DNA of 64,000 bases from DATBVX01 sp963695985. GTDB lineage: Bacteria > Pseudomonadota > Gammaproteobacteria > Steroidobacterales > Steroidobacteraceae. The position numbers and the translations under genes are program-made. Below the pieces are notes generated by a model. The model had not been told where the DNA came from. It saw only the letters and a program-made list of their open reading frames with translations, and did not search any database. This document shows, one piece after another, positions 16,820 to 25,707 of the stretch. Location: NCBI GenBank assembly GCA_963695985.1, contig CAVOIC010000004.1, positions 124,001-188,000 of the forward strand. Direction: 5' to 3'. Position 1 is the first letter of the stretch. Each line of letters begins with the position of its first letter.

Positions 16820-17377
16820 ATGGTGCGGATGGATTCCTTTCGAATTTCACTTGGCGCACGTCCGACGCGGACGCTGCGCACGTGCCTGCGCACCGCCGCC
16901 GCGATCCTTCTGGCAGGCTCTATCCTCGGCACCACTGCGGCGCGCGCCGACCTGGTTGACAGCACGGCTCCGGACTTCGTACTGAAGAGTCTCGGGGGCA
17001 CGAACCTGCGCCTGTCCGAGTATCTCGGCGAAGTGGTGATGCTGAATTTCTGGGCCAGCTGGTGCGGCTCATGTCGGCAGGAGATGCCAGAACTCGACCG
17101 TCTTTACGCCACTTATCGCAGCGCAGGTTTCATCGTGCTCGGCATCAATGTCGACGATGACGCCGCGCGTGCGGTGGACATCGCGCGGGCGCTCAACGTG
17201 AGCTATCCCGTGGTGCTCGATCCGCGTAAGAGCGTGGCACCCAAGTACCGGTTGGGTGAGCTGCCGATGAGCGTGCTCATCGATCGCTCGGGCATCGTGC
17301 GTTTTGTGCACAGCGACTACCAGGCGGGCAAGGAACAGCCCTACGTGGCGGAGTTGCGACGGCTACTGAACGAATAG
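16820..17377 (+). CDS. TlpA-family thiol-disulfide reductase, second copy
   Basis: The product is about 185 residues with a signal or anchor (RTAAAILLAGSILGTTAARA) and a thioredoxin fold with active site WCGSC in LNFWASWCGSCRQEMPEL and cis-Pro region ELPMSVLIDRSG. It is clearly related to the TlpA at 6307-6810 (shared WxSWCGxCRQEMP pattern and SxFIDRxG-type motif). Start choice is uncertain: ATG 16820 is taken because the longer frame to 16688 runs through hairpins; ATG 16829 is possible. It is followed after 5 bases by the first gene of the motor operon, so it may belong to that transcript and serve disulfide exchange in its periplasmic subunits. Confidence 0.85.
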   Translation: MVRMDSFRISLGARPTRTLRTCLRTAAAILLAGSILGTTAARADLVDSTAPDFVLKSLGGTNLRLSEYLGEVVMLNFWASWCGSCRQEMPELDRLYATYRSAGFIVLGINVDDDAARAVDIARALNVSYPVVLDPRKSVAPKYRLGELPMSVLIDRSGIVRFVHSDYQAGKEQPYVAELRRLLNE

Positions 17378-17382
17378 ACGCC

Positions 17383-18066
17383 GTGCTGCAACAGATCGAA
17401 TTCATCATCGATGAGGTGGCGGAAGTGCGAGTGCGCAACGTCCTTGCAGGCCTGAGAAGGTGCACACAGCCGTGGCTGAATCCACTGTGGCGCGCGACCC
17501 TGGTCACGCTCCTGGTGCTGTCTGCGGGCGGCGCATCAGCCGGTGAGGCCACGCCGACTGCGAACGCAGCAGAGCAGACGCCGGCGCCAGTCGCACCGGA
17601 AACGGGCGCGTCCAAGGACTTCAAGAGCCTCGACCAGGAAGTGCAATCACTGAAGACCGAAGTGGTCGAGCTCAACAAGGATCTGTTCGTGCTCGAGGAA
17701 GAGCTGCTGTTCCCGGCCAACACGCAGATCGCGGTGTTCGTCTCGCTCGATGTCGGCGACTTTTTCGCTGTCGACTCGGTGACGCTCAAGATCGATGACA
17801 ATGAGATTGCCAATTACCTGTACACGCAGCGCGAGGCCGAAGCGCTGATGCGCGGCGGCGTGCATCGGGTGTACCTGGGCAACCTCAAGGTGGGCAAGCA
17901 CGAGCTGGTGGCCTTTTTCACCGGCAAGGGCACGCACGAGCGCGACTACAAACGCGGCGCGACGCTCACGTTCGAGAAGGGCATCGGTGCCAAGTACCTC
18001 GAGCTCAAGATCAGTGACCGGGTGCGCAAGCTGCAGCCCGAGTTCATCGTGAAGGAGTGGGAGTAG
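17383..18066 (+). CDS. Exported coiled-coil protein, first gene of the motor operon
   Basis: The product is 227 residues. A signal or anchor lies at about 37-54 (RATLVTLLVLSAGGASA), then an Ala/Pro-rich linker, a coiled coil (LDQEVQSLKTEVVELNKDL, about 82-105) and a compact beta-rich C-terminal domain (DFFAVDSVTLKIDDNEIANY, GVHRVYLGNLKVGKHELVAFF). The GTG start at 17383 leaves a long pre-signal tail; GTG 17428 is an alternative start. The gene is 4 bases from the next, a TPR gene. No named family was recognised. Its place at the head of the TPR-TolQR operon suggests a periplasmic component of that machine. Confidence 0.7.
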   Translation: MLQQIEFIIDEVAEVRVRNVLAGLRRCTQPWLNPLWRATLVTLLVLSAGGASAGEATPTANAAEQTPAPVAPETGASKDFKSLDQEVQSLKTEVVELNKDLFVLEEELLFPANTQIAVFVSLDVGDFFAVDSVTLKIDDNEIANYLYTQREAEALMRGGVHRVYLGNLKVGKHELVAFFTGKGTHERDYKRGATLTFEKGIGAKYLELKISDRVRKLQPEFIVKEWE

Positions 18067-18069
18067 GGC

Positions 18070-19989
18070 GTGCGCTTGCGGCCCGCAACGATTGCGGCGC
18101 TCGCCATCTGCGCGCTCTCCCAGCGCGCGGGCGCCGCCGAAGAGCCTGCCGCGGCGCCCCAGGCGGCTGCGCCTGCTTCTGCCCCTGCCGCACCCAGTGG
18201 CACGCTGGCGCCCACGAAGATCAAGGATCTGTATTACGGCGACGTTCTTTTTTATTTCTACCAGGACGACTACTTCGGTGCCCTGACGCGGCTGCGGGCG
18301 GCGCAGGAGAAAGGCCGCGTGTCACATCACGCGGACGAGGCGGAACTGCTGCTCGGTGGCCTGTACCTGTCCTACGGCGAGCACCTGGAGGCGGGGAAGA
18401 TCTTCGAGCGGCTGCTGGCGCGCAACGTATCGCCTTCCGTAGCCAATCGCGCCTGGTTTTACCTCGGCAAGGTCTGGTACCAGCGCAGCTACTGGGCTCA
18501 GGCTGAAGGGGCTCTGCGCAAGATCCAGGGCGAGCTACCGCCGCGGCTGGAAGCCGAGAAGCGCAATCTGCTGGCGCAGGTGCTGATCCAGCAGAGCCGC
18601 TATGACGATGCCATCGCCGAGCTCAACGGCTGGCGCGGTCCGCCGGACTGGACCGCTTATGCGCAGTTCAATCTGGGCGTCGCCCTGGTCCGCAAGGGGC
18701 GTATGAACGATGCTGCGACGATGCTCGACGGCGTCGGCCGCATGCAGACGAGCGACGAGGAGCTGCTGGCACTACGCGACAAGGCCAACTTGGCGCTGGG
18801 GTATGCCTATCTCCAGGCGGATCGGCCTCAGGAGGCGAAACCCGTACTGCAGCGCGTGCGGCTGCAGGGCGTGCAGTCGAACAAGGCGTTGCTTGCAGTC
18901 GGCTGGGCGGACTCAGCCGAGCAGAACTATCGCGAGGCGCTGGTGCCGTGGATGGAGCTGCACGGGCGCAACCTCCTCGATGCCGCGGTCCAGGAATCCT
19001 ATCTCGCCGTACCGTACGCGTTTGCGAAACTCAATGCCAACGCGCAGGCGGCCGATTACTACAACACGGCGATCCGCTCGTATCTGGATGAATCGAACCG
19101 CATCGACCAATCGATCGATGCGATCCGCAGCGGCAAACTGCTCGACACCCTAGTCACCCACGATCGTGAGGGCCGCCACGGCTGGTTCTGGCAGCTCGAG
19201 AACCTGCCGCAGGCGCCCGAGTCGCGCTACCTGTACCAGCTGCTGGCAGGCAACGAGTTCCAGGAGGGGTTGAAGAATTATCGCGACCTGACCTTCATGC
19301 AGCGCAATCTGGCAGAGTGGTCGCGCAGCCTCGTGGCGTTCGGCGACATGGTCGATACGCGTCAGGCGGCCTACGAGCAGCGCCTGCCGAAGATCGACGC
19401 CAGCCTGTCGGGTGTCGATCCTAAGGACCTGCAGCGCAAGCGCGTGGAGCTCGAGTCGCGTCTTGGCGAGGCGGAGCACTCGGGTGACGTGGTCGCGCTC
19501 GGTACGGCCCATGAGCAGGAGATGTGGTCCCGCATCAGCAGCCTCGAGGATGCGCTGGCTGCGCAACCCGAGGATCGTTCGCTCGATGAGACGCGCGACA
19601 AGGTGCGCCTGCTCAAGGGCGTGCTCGCTTGGCAGCTCAACGAGAGCTACAAAGCACGCATCTGGACGACGCGGCGCAGCCTCAAGGAGCTCGATCTCGC
19701 GCTGCGCGAAATGGAGAAGCGCTGGCTGCGGGTGCAGCAGGCGCGCGACAGCTTCCCGAATGACACGGCGGGATTCGCGACGCGCGTCGCTGCGCTCAAG
19801 CCGCGCATCGATGCGCTCAACACGCGCCTGGCAACCGCCGGCCGGGCGCAGGGCGAATACCTGGCGGGCATCGCGATCCGCGAGCTCGAGGCGCAGAAGG
19901 AGCGCCTCGCGGCCTACCAGGTCCAGGCACGATTTGCACTAGCGACCATCTACGATCGCGCGGCTGCAAGTGCCGGGAGCACGCCGTGA
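18070..19989 (+). CDS. Periplasmic TPR protein (motor operon)
   Basis: The product is 639 residues, GTG start, with a signal peptide (TIAALAICALSQRAGA) and an Ala/Pro linker, then TPR-like helical pairs from about residue 55 to 330 (LLLGGLYLSYGEHLEAGKIF, ARNVSPSVANRAWFYLGKVW). Long charged helices that could form coiled coils fill the C-terminal 250 residues. It overlaps the next gene by GTGA (19986-19989), showing translational coupling. Large TPR proteins of this sort are GltD/GltI-type subunits in the Myxococcus Glt complex; the match here is by architecture and context, not by residue identity. Confidence 0.8.
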   Translation: MRLRPATIAALAICALSQRAGAAEEPAAAPQAAAPASAPAAPSGTLAPTKIKDLYYGDVLFYFYQDDYFGALTRLRAAQEKGRVSHHADEAELLLGGLYLSYGEHLEAGKIFERLLARNVSPSVANRAWFYLGKVWYQRSYWAQAEGALRKIQGELPPRLEAEKRNLLAQVLIQQSRYDDAIAELNGWRGPPDWTAYAQFNLGVALVRKGRMNDAATMLDGVGRMQTSDEELLALRDKANLALGYAYLQADRPQEAKPVLQRVRLQGVQSNKALLAVGWADSAEQNYREALVPWMELHGRNLLDAAVQESYLAVPYAFAKLNANAQAADYYNTAIRSYLDESNRIDQSIDAIRSGKLLDTLVTHDREGRHGWFWQLENLPQAPESRYLYQLLAGNEFQEGLKNYRDLTFMQRNLAEWSRSLVAFGDMVDTRQAAYEQRLPKIDASLSGVDPKDLQRKRVELESRLGEAEHSGDVVALGTAHEQEMWSRISSLEDALAAQPEDRSLDETRDKVRLLKGVLAWQLNESYKARIWTTRRSLKELDLALREMEKRWLRVQQARDSFPNDTAGFATRVAALKPRIDALNTRLATAGRAQGEYLAGIAIRELEAQKERLAAYQVQARFALATIYDRAAASAGSTP

Positions 19990-22814
19990 AACTGTGTGCT
20001 GCACTGCTGATCGGCTCGGCTGCACTCGGCGCCGCCGTGCCCGGCTGGTGCGGCAAGCCGAAGAACGCGCAACCCACGGTCGGTGATCTCGCTGGGCGGC
20101 AGGTGGAGGTGCATACCGACAAGCCGGTCGATGCGGGTGCGAGCCGCGCGATGGAGAACTATCGCGAGTTTCTCAATCTCAAGTCCAACGATCCGGCGTT
20201 GCGCGCCGAGGCGATGCGCCGGCTCGGTGACCTGAATCTCGAGGCGAGCGAGATCGAGCGCGGCGAGCGGGAGCAGAACGCGACCGATGCGTTGCAGTCG
20301 GGTGAGGCGATCAAGCTCTATACGACCCTGCTCGAGTCTTATCCGGATTACCGGCAGAGCGATGGTGTGCTGTATCAGCTGGCGCGCGCCTACGAGAGCA
20401 ACGGGCAGCCCGAGCAGGCGCTCGCTGCGCTCGACCGGCTGGTGAGCAGGTTCGGCTCGAGTCCGCTGATCGACGAGGCGCAGTTCCGTCGCGGCGAGAT
20501 CCTGTTCAGCGCCAAGCGCTATCCCGAAGCCGAGCTCGCCTACGCGCAAGTCATGCGCCACGGCCCGCAATCGACCTTCTACGAGCAGAGCCTGTACAAG
20601 CACGGCTGGTCGCTGTTCAAGCTAGCGCGCAGCGAGGAGAGTCTCGAATCGTTCGGACAGCTCCTGGATCGCAAGCTCGTCGATCCGAAGGATCCGCACA
20701 AGGTAGTGGACGTGCAGACCTTGTCACGTCCCGAGCGCGAGCTGCTCGATGACACGTTCCGCGTCGCGAGCATCACCTTCTCGTACCTCGACGGGGCTGC
20801 ATCGATCGACCAGTTCGTAGCCAAGCGCAACAACCCGCCGTATTCGTATCTGCTGTATTCGGCGCTCGGCGATCTGTATATCACCAAGGAGCGCTATCAG
20901 GACGCCGCACAGACTTACGAGGCTTTCGTCAAGCGCGATCCCATCGATCCGAATGCGCCACTCCTGCAGGTGCGCGCCATCGAGGCGTACCGCAAGGGTG
21001 GATTCGCTTCGCTGGTGCTGTCCGGCAAGGAGCAGTTCCTCGAGCGCTACGGGTTTGGCTCGCCGTTCTGGGCCGGGCGGGAGCGGGCGCAATTTCCGGC
21101 GGTGGTCGCGGAGCTCAAGAGCAGCGTGAAGGAGCTTGCGCAGTATCACCACTCCGAGGCGCAGAAGACCAAGAAGCAGTCCGAATACATCCTGGCAGCG
21201 CGCTGGTATCGCAGCTACCTCGACTGGTTCCCGAACGAGCCGGAATCCGCGGACAGCAACTTCCTGCTGGCAGAAGTACTGTTCGAAGCGCACCAGTATC
21301 GTGACGCCACCAAGGAGTACGAGCGCACCGCGTACGCGTATCCCTTCAATGCCCGCTCGGCCGAAGCGGCTTACGCGGCGCTGCTGAGCTACGACGCGTA
21401 CGAAAAGCAGCTCACCGATCCCTCGCAGGCGACGGAGAAGCAGGCGTGGCACGCCGCCGGCGTCGAGAGCGGGCTCAAGTTCGCGACTACCTATCCGCAG
21501 CACAAGGAAGCGGCGAACGTGCTGACGCGCACGGCGCGCGAGCTGTTCGAGATCAAGGATCTGGATCGGGCGGTCGATACCGCGCAGCGCGTGCTCGCTC
21601 TGCAGCCGCCGGTCGACGCGACCAAGCAGCGCACGGCGCTCACTGTGATCGCTCACTCGCGCTTCGATCAGCAGCGTTACGCCGAAGCCGAGGCGGCCTA
21701 CACGCAGCTGCGCGCCGTCATTCCGCCGGGTGACAAGGAGCAGAAGGAGATCACCGAGAAGCTCGCCGCCGCGGTGTACAAGCAGGCCGAAGCCAAGAAG
21801 GCGGCCGGCAATTCCGCAGGCGCAGTGGATGACTTCCTACGCGTGGCTCAGGTCGCGCCCGACTCGAGCATCCGTCGCAATGCCGAATACGATGCCGCCG
21901 CGGCTCTCGTGAACATGAAGGATTGGCCGCGGGCGATCGGTGTGTTGGAGGCGTTCCGGCGCGATCATCCGCAGGATCCGCTGATCGCAGAGGCGACGCG
22001 CAGTCTCGCCGTCGCGTACACGGAAACCGGACAGTCGGCGCGCGCGGCCGCCGAATTCGAGCGCATCGCCGATACGCCGACCGAGAGCGCCGAGCTGCGC
22101 CGTGAAGCGCTGTCGCGTGCCGCGGACCTTTACCAGAAGTCAAACGATCGCTCTGGCGTGGTGCGCAGCTACACCAAGCTCGTGGAGCGCTTCCCGGCGC
22201 CGCTCGATCCGGCCATGGAAGCGCGCCAGCGTCTGGCCGACTTGGCCGCCGAATCGCACGACATCAAGGAGCGCGATCGCTGGCTACAGAACATCATCGA
22301 TGCGGACCGCGCTGCTGGCGCTGCGCGCACGGAACGCAGCAAGTATCTCGCCGCCAAGGCCACCCTCGTATTCGCCGAGCCGGCTGGCGCGGCATTTGCG
22401 CTCCTGAAACTCAGCGCGCCGCTCAAGAAGAGCCTCGCGCTCAAGAGAGACGCGATGGAGCGCGCTCTTAATGGCTACGGACGCGCCGCGCAATATGGAG
22501 TCGCCGAGGTGACAACGGCGGCGACCTATCAGATGGCGGAGCTCTACCGCACGCTCGCCAAGGACTTGATGGAGTCGGAACGACCGAAGAACCTCAACGC
22601 GGATGAGCTCGAGCAATACAACGTGCTGCTCGAGGAACAGGCCTTTCCCTTCGAGGAGAAGGCCATCTCCATTCACGAAGCCAATGTCGCGCGCGCGAGT
22701 GAGGGCGTGTACGACGAATCGGTTCGCAAGAGTTTCGAGGCGCTGGCCAAGCTGAAGCCGGCACGGTATGCCAAGGCGGAAGTTAGTGCAGAATTCGTCA
22801 AAGAATTGCGCTGA
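19986..22814 (+). CDS. Large periplasmic TPR protein (motor operon)
   Basis: The product is 942 residues, GTG start overlapping the previous stop, with a short signal (LCAALLIGSAALGAAVPGWC). At least a dozen TPR units are visible along the chain, for example VLYQLARAYESNGQPEQALA, LYSALGDLYITKERYQDAAQ, YILAARWYRSYLDWFPNEPE and ADLYQKSNDRSGVVRSYTKL. Such length and TPR content fit a periplasmic scaffold such as GltI/PglI-like proteins. Its 3' end overlaps the next TPR lipoprotein gene by 47 bases. Partners are expected to be the TPR lipoprotein above it and the AgmX-like protein below it (inference). Confidence 0.82.
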   Translation: MKLCAALLIGSAALGAAVPGWCGKPKNAQPTVGDLAGRQVEVHTDKPVDAGASRAMENYREFLNLKSNDPALRAEAMRRLGDLNLEASEIERGEREQNATDALQSGEAIKLYTTLLESYPDYRQSDGVLYQLARAYESNGQPEQALAALDRLVSRFGSSPLIDEAQFRRGEILFSAKRYPEAELAYAQVMRHGPQSTFYEQSLYKHGWSLFKLARSEESLESFGQLLDRKLVDPKDPHKVVDVQTLSRPERELLDDTFRVASITFSYLDGAASIDQFVAKRNNPPYSYLLYSALGDLYITKERYQDAAQTYEAFVKRDPIDPNAPLLQVRAIEAYRKGGFASLVLSGKEQFLERYGFGSPFWAGRERAQFPAVVAELKSSVKELAQYHHSEAQKTKKQSEYILAARWYRSYLDWFPNEPESADSNFLLAEVLFEAHQYRDATKEYERTAYAYPFNARSAEAAYAALLSYDAYEKQLTDPSQATEKQAWHAAGVESGLKFATTYPQHKEAANVLTRTARELFEIKDLDRAVDTAQRVLALQPPVDATKQRTALTVIAHSRFDQQRYAEAEAAYTQLRAVIPPGDKEQKEITEKLAAAVYKQAEAKKAAGNSAGAVDDFLRVAQVAPDSSIRRNAEYDAAAALVNMKDWPRAIGVLEAFRRDHPQDPLIAEATRSLAVAYTETGQSARAAAEFERIADTPTESAELRREALSRAADLYQKSNDRSGVVRSYTKLVERFPAPLDPAMEARQRLADLAAESHDIKERDRWLQNIIDADRAAGAARTERSKYLAAKATLVFAEPAGAAFALLKLSAPLKKSLALKRDAMERALNGYGRAAQYGVAEVTTAATYQMAELYRTLAKDLMESERPKNLNADELEQYNVLLEEQAFPFEEKAISIHEANVARASEGVYDESVRKSFEALAKLKPARYAKAEVSAEFVKELR

Positions 22815-23442
22815 AGCGCTGGGCCTGGGGCTCGCGCTCCTGATCGCCGGCTGCGCGAGCACGCCGTCGCCGGCACCCGAGTCTGCGCCCGCTGCCGCGG
22901 GCGCAGCTGCGGTCCCGGCCGAGCCGCCGATACCCGAGCGCGCCAGCCAGGAGTTTGCGCAGGCCGTGGCATTGCTGCAGGCCGGCAAGCTCACTGACGC
23001 CGAGCTCGAGCTCAAGCAACTGACGCTGGCCTATCCCGAGTATCCGGGTCCGTATATCAACCTGGGCGTGCTCTACGAACGCGCCGGACGGTACCCGGAG
23101 GCGGAGCAGACGCTGCGTGAGGCGACCCAGAAGGGCATGCCAAGCGCTGTGGCGTACACCGAGCTGGGTATCGTTTATCGCCAGCTGGGCCGGTTCAAGG
23201 AAGCGGAGAGCGCCTATGGTGAGGCGTTGAAGATCGACCCGAACTACGCGCCCGCTCACTTGAACCTTGGAGTGCTGTGCGATCTGTATCTGCAACAGCC
23301 GCAGCGAGCACTCGAGGCGTTCGAGCGCTACATGGAGCTGTCGGGGAACAGCGACAAACGTGTTGCGACCTGGATCGTGGAACTCAAGGGGCGCGTCGGC
23401 TCCAATCCCCAACCGCAGACTGCCGAGGCTTCATCACCATGA
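22768..23442 (+). CDS. TPR lipoprotein (motor operon)
   Basis: The product is 224 residues with a lipoprotein signal (GLGLALLIAGC) after an N-tail of about 17 residues; GTG 22786 is an alternative start. After a Pro/Ala linker come four TPR units (YINLGVLYERAGRYPEAEQT, AYTELGIVYRQLGRFKEAES, HLNLGVLCDLYLQQPQRALE). It is probably anchored in the outer membrane facing the periplasm, as GltE/AglT is in Myxococcus. It overlaps the previous gene by 47 bases and the next by ATGA, so it is part of a continuous coupled operon. Confidence 0.85.
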   Translation: MPRRKLVQNSSKNCAEALGLGLALLIAGCASTPSPAPESAPAAAGAAAVPAEPPIPERASQEFAQAVALLQAGKLTDAELELKQLTLAYPEYPGPYINLGVLYERAGRYPEAEQTLREATQKGMPSAVAYTELGIVYRQLGRFKEAESAYGEALKIDPNYAPAHLNLGVLCDLYLQQPQRALEAFERYMELSGNSDKRVATWIVELKGRVGSNPQPQTAEASSP

Positions 23443-23948
23443 CCGGCGTACGTAGCGCATTTCTCGCGGGCTCCTTGTTGTCCGCGTTTGCCGTCGCGGC
23501 GCAGACCGTGCCGCCGGCCGAGCGCGAATCTGCTATGCCGCAGGCCGAGACCAGCGCACCTGCGCCGGCGGTACCAGCGCCCGACGCCGGCGCATCACCG
23601 GCGGCCGAAGCGCCGATCGCCACACCCCCCGCCTTGGCCGCGCCCGCGGATGCGAAACCTGCGGCGGCGCGTAGCTCGCAATTCAAGACCGTCGACCGCA
23701 TCGAGCTGGAGGGCTCCGCGATCACCGGCAACCGCGAATTGCCGAAAGTGCTTTACATCGTGCCGTGGAAGAAATCCGATCTGGGCGATCTCGTGGGTCG
23801 CCCAGCCAACAGTCTGATCGATGAAGTTCTGGCGCCGGTGGACCGCGACGTGTTCAAGCGTCAGATCGAATACTTTGCCACGCTCAATTCCGAGGCCGCA
23901 GCCGCGCCGCAAGCAGCGCCGCAGTCGAACGCGGCCCCACCGCATTGA
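23439..23948 (+). CDS. Exported Ala/Pro-rich protein with conserved C-terminal block (motor operon)
   Basis: The product is 169 residues starting at ATG 23439 (ATGA overlap with the TPR lipoprotein). A signal peptide (FLAGSLLSAFAVAAQ) is followed by a low-complexity Ala/Pro stretch (about 25-85) and a compact block, VDRIELEGSAITGNRELPKV then LYIVPWKKSDLGDLVGRP and DRDVFKRQIEYFATL (about 87-150). The WKK..DLGDLVGRP segment looks like a conserved feature rather than linker. No named family was recognised. It lies just before the TolQ-like gene, so it is probably a periplasmic subunit with a disordered arm. Confidence 0.68.
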   Translation: MTGVRSAFLAGSLLSAFAVAAQTVPPAERESAMPQAETSAPAPAVPAPDAGASPAAEAPIATPPALAAPADAKPAAARSSQFKTVDRIELEGSAITGNRELPKVLYIVPWKKSDLGDLVGRPANSLIDEVLAPVDRDVFKRQIEYFATLNSEAAAAPQAAPQSNAAPPH

Positions 23949-23981
23949 GCTTCACAGCCGGTTTTTGAGGAGGAGACCCGT

Positions 23982-24635
23982 ATGGACATCTATGCCCACT
24001 TGGTCCGCTTCTTTCAGGGAGGCGGCCTGTTCATGCTTCCGATCGCAATCGTCGCCGCCCTGGGATTGGCGATCGCGCTCGAGCGCTACATCTACCTGTC
24101 GATCGTGAGCCTGCGCAACCGCAGTCTCTGGAACGACCTCACGCCGTTGCTGGCACAGGGCGACTTCAAGCGCGCCGTGTCGATGACGTCGAAGTCGGAC
24201 GCTGCGATCGGCACCATCCTCAACTATGGCCTCTCGCGCATTCAGTCGGCGCGTCGTCGCGACGACATCGAGAAGGCGATGGAGGAGAGCCTGATGGAGA
24301 TCGTGCCGCGGCTCGAGAAACGCACGCATTACCTCGGCACCTTCGCCAACATGGCGACGCTCCTCGGGCTGCTCGGCACCGTCATCGGCCTGATCAGCGC
24401 CTTCGCCGCGGTCGCGACCGTGAATCCGGCCGAGAAGGCCAACCTGCTCTCGGCCAGTATCTCGGTGGCGATGAACTGCACTGCGTTCGGTCTGATGGTG
24501 GCTGTGCCGCTGGTGCTGATCCATGCGGTGCTGCAGACCAAGACGACAGAGCTGGTGGACAGCCTGGAAATGGCTTCGGTGAAGTTTCTGAACAGCATTA
24601 CCGAGCGGCGTGGCGATCTCGCGCCAGCCACCTGA
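23982..24635 (+). CDS. MotA/TolQ/ExbB-type proton channel protein (AglR-like)
   Basis: The product is 217 residues of the TolQ/ExbB family with three membrane segments: about 18-38 (GGLFMLPIAIVAALGLAIAL), 120-142 (GTFANMATLLGLLGTVIGLI) and 165-190. The Thr/Gly-rich second helix, with GLLGTVIGLISAF, is the family hallmark. It partners with TolR/ExbD proteins to use proton flow for mechanical work across the periplasm. AGGAG lies upstream of ATG 23982. It is followed by two separate ExbD genes, giving the one-TolQ/two-TolR set seen in AglRQS. Confidence 0.94.
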   Translation: MDIYAHLVRFFQGGGLFMLPIAIVAALGLAIALERYIYLSIVSLRNRSLWNDLTPLLAQGDFKRAVSMTSKSDAAIGTILNYGLSRIQSARRRDDIEKAMEESLMEIVPRLEKRTHYLGTFANMATLLGLLGTVIGLISAFAAVATVNPAEKANLLSASISVAMNCTAFGLMVAVPLVLIHAVLQTKTTELVDSLEMASVKFLNSITERRGDLAPAT

Positions 24636-24663
24636 GCACTCTGACCTCTAAAGGCATCCAGCC

Positions 24664-25170
24664 ATGTATTCGACGCGACAGGCACGCGCGCGGCTGATCC
24701 GCCGCCTGCGCCGTGGCGACGGCGAGGCCCTGAACCTCGTTCCGATGATCGACATCTTCACGGTGCTCGTGACCTTCCTGCTGATGACGGCGGTGTTCTA
24801 CCGCACGGTGATCCTGGAGCTCAATCTGCCCACGGCGCAGAACGACTCCACGCCGCCACCGACCCTGCAGCTCGAAATCATGGTGCGCAAGGCCAAAGTC
24901 CAGGTTGCCGATCGGGGCACCGGTCTCCTCCAGGAGTTCCCGAACGGCGCCAAGGGCTATGACCTCGGCGCGTTGTCGCAGTTTCTACAGCGAGTGAAGG
25001 AGAAGTTTCCGAGCAAACTCGACGCGACGATCCTGCTCGAGCCGGACATCCCTTACGACACACTGGTGCAGGTGATGGACACGGTGCGCGTGGTGGACCA
25101 GAAGCAGGGCCAGCGCACCGTGCAGGCGGAGCTGTTCCCCGAGATTTCGATCGGAGATGCACCGCTATGA
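24664..25170 (+). CDS. TolR/ExbD-type motor protein, first copy (AglQ-like)
   Basis: The product is 168 residues with a basic cytoplasmic tail, one membrane helix (LNLVPMIDIFTVLVTFLLM, about 22-42) carrying the conserved proton-relay Asp in PMID, and a periplasmic domain with the ExbD-type segment ILLEPDIPYDTLVQVMDTVR. It overlaps the second ExbD gene by ATGA. Both copies keep the Asp, so both can be active in proton transfer. Confidence 0.93.
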   Translation: MYSTRQARARLIRRLRRGDGEALNLVPMIDIFTVLVTFLLMTAVFYRTVILELNLPTAQNDSTPPPTLQLEIMVRKAKVQVADRGTGLLQEFPNGAKGYDLGALSQFLQRVKEKFPSKLDATILLEPDIPYDTLVQVMDTVRVVDQKQGQRTVQAELFPEISIGDAPL

Positions 25171-25688
25171 GACTTTCCAATCGCGCCAAGCGAATGATCG
25201 TGCACCAGGAGCGCAATCGCGCCGGCGTGTCGCTCAACCTCATCCCGATGATCGACATCCTGAGTGTGATGGTGTCGTTCCTGCTGGTGTATTCCACCGA
25301 GGTGGAGGTGCTGCAGAACACCAAGGGCATCGAGATCCCCGAATCCGTTGCCGAGCAGAAGCCGCGCGAGACCGTGGTGATCATGGTCACGCGCGACGAG
25401 CTGTTAGTGCAGGGCCAGCCGATCGCGCGCATCGCCGATATCGAGAAGATGGAGGGCACGATCATCAGGCCACTCAAGGCCGCGCTCGAGCGTCCCACGG
25501 TCGCGATGCCCCGCAAGGTCCTGGAGCGGGATGTCGCAAACCGCGAGCTGACGATCATGGGCGACAAGGCAGTGCCGTACAACGTGCTGAAGAAGGTCAT
25601 GGCGACCTGTACCGACGCCAACTTCGGACGTATCTCTCTCGCAGTGCTGCAGAAGGAGAGACCCGTTGCGATTGCACAGAGTCCGTAG
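25167..25688 (+). CDS. TolR/ExbD-type motor protein, second copy (AglS-like)
   Basis: The product is 173 residues of the same layout as its neighbour: membrane helix LNLIPMIDILSVMVSFLLVY (about 21-41) with the conserved Asp, then a periplasmic domain ending with the typical YNVLKKVMATCTDANFGRIS block. It is translationally coupled to the first copy. Two distinct ExbD subunits with one ExbB match AglRQS rather than a standard TonB-ExbB-ExbD system. Confidence 0.93.
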   Translation: MRLSNRAKRMIVHQERNRAGVSLNLIPMIDILSVMVSFLLVYSTEVEVLQNTKGIEIPESVAEQKPRETVVIMVTRDELLVQGQPIARIADIEKMEGTIIRPLKAALERPTVAMPRKVLERDVANRELTIMGDKAVPYNVLKKVMATCTDANFGRISLAVLQKERPVAIAQSP

Positions 25689-25707
25689 CGGCGCGGAGTA
25701 AGCAACA

